A DNA stretch of 7,571 nt from Eubacterium sp. (GTDB taxonomy: Bacteria; Bacillota; Clostridia; Lachnospirales; Lachnospiraceae): assembly GCA_024697885.1 (NCBI GenBank), contig JAILSA010000148.1:1-7571 (forward strand). Direction: 5' to 3'. Made by a program: the position numbers and the translations under genes. Positions 7,419 through 7,571 of the stretch are shown one piece after another. The notes beneath the pieces were generated by a model. That model saw only the letters and a program-made list of their open reading frames with translations, was not told the DNA's origin and did not search any database. Every line of letters begins with the position of its first letter. The first letter of the stretch is position 1.

Positions 7419-7443
7419 GATAAATAAGAAAATGTGCAAAAGT

Positions 7444-7471
7444 CGAGTAGGGGGAATTTCCGCCCTACTCG
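7444..7471 (+). other. Perfect 9-bp hairpin between ddl and the COG0523 GTPase gene
   Basis: CGAGTAGGG (7444-7452) pairs perfectly with CCCTACTCG (7463-7471); the 10-base loop contains a further GGAA/TTCC complementarity, and AGT (7441-7443) can pair with ACT (7476-7478) beyond a 4-base bulge. The stem is strong, but the bases after it (TATGACTATAAGGG) contain no U-tract, so a standard intrinsic terminator is unlikely. It could be a partial transcription stop, a processing site or a stabiliser of the ddl mRNA 3' end. Confidence 0.55.
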
Positions 7472-7492
7472 TATGACTATAAGGGAAGAAAA

Positions 7493-7571
7493 ATGACGAA
7501 AGTAGATTTGATCACAGGATTTTTGGGAGCGGGAAAAACCAGTTTTCTCCAGGTGTATGCCAGGTATCTTA
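7493..7571 (+). CDS. COG0523 (CobW/YjiA-type) P-loop GTPase, N-terminus only
   Basis: Only 26 residues are visible before the window ends. They start MTKVDLITGFLGAGKTSFL, in which GFLGAGKTS is the characteristic Walker A loop of COG0523 GTPases, proteins that help deliver or chaperone metals such as zinc, cobalt or nickel using GTP hydrolysis. The ATG at 7493 follows an AGGGAAG ribosome site (7482-7488) by four bases. It lies 74 bases after ddl on the same strand and may be read through from the operon past the hairpin. The CxCC metal motif of the family would lie outside the window, so the subgroup and the metal cannot be told. Confidence 0.85.
   Translation, partial: MTKVDLITGFLGAGKTSFLQVYARYL

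Overview
The window looks like chromosome from a low-to-medium GC anaerobic Firmicute, most likely a clostridium of the Lachnospiraceae type (Butyrivibrio/Roseburia relatives). This is an inference from three things: an ATP-type PEP carboxykinase with strong codon bias, AGGAG-type ribosome binding sites, and a Mur ligase with a membrane N-terminus next to a ddl of the ECEEPLHT / YEDKYLS type. No 16S or other definitive marker is present.

Region 1 (1-1848) is strikingly AT-rich. It holds the 3' part of an ABC-2-like export permease and, overlapping it by 14 bases, a membrane-anchored extracytoplasmic protein of unknown function with propeller-like strand repeats. Both are translated rightward and look like the tail of an accessory transporter operon that begins outside the window.

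Region 2 (1849-3702) is a self-contained transcription unit. A good sigma-A-type promoter with two small palindromes at the start site leads to an approximately 84-nt leader, then pckA (complete, 539 aa, all catalytic motifs intact), then a strong intrinsic terminator.

Region 3 (3743-7571) starts with a near-consensus extended -10 promoter. It continues as a tightly spaced rightward set: an alpha/beta hydrolase, a MurF-like Mur ligase whose substrate-binding N-domain is replaced by about five membrane segments, D-alanine--D-alanine ligase (ddl), and, after a perfect 9-bp hairpin lacking a U-tract, the start of a COG0523 (CobW/YjiA-type) GTPase cut by the window edge. Ddl makes D-Ala-D-Ala, the dipeptide that MurF enzymes attach to the peptidoglycan precursor, so the ligase and ddl plausibly act in sequence at the inner face of the membrane. 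The hydrolase's role there is unknown.

Most of the window is ordinary housekeeping sequence. The parts that deserve a second look are the membrane-embedded Mur ligase and its operon partners, the AT-rich transporter/propeller pair, and the control region of pckA. I see no CRISPR array, insertion sequence, tRNA, rRNA or phage genes.
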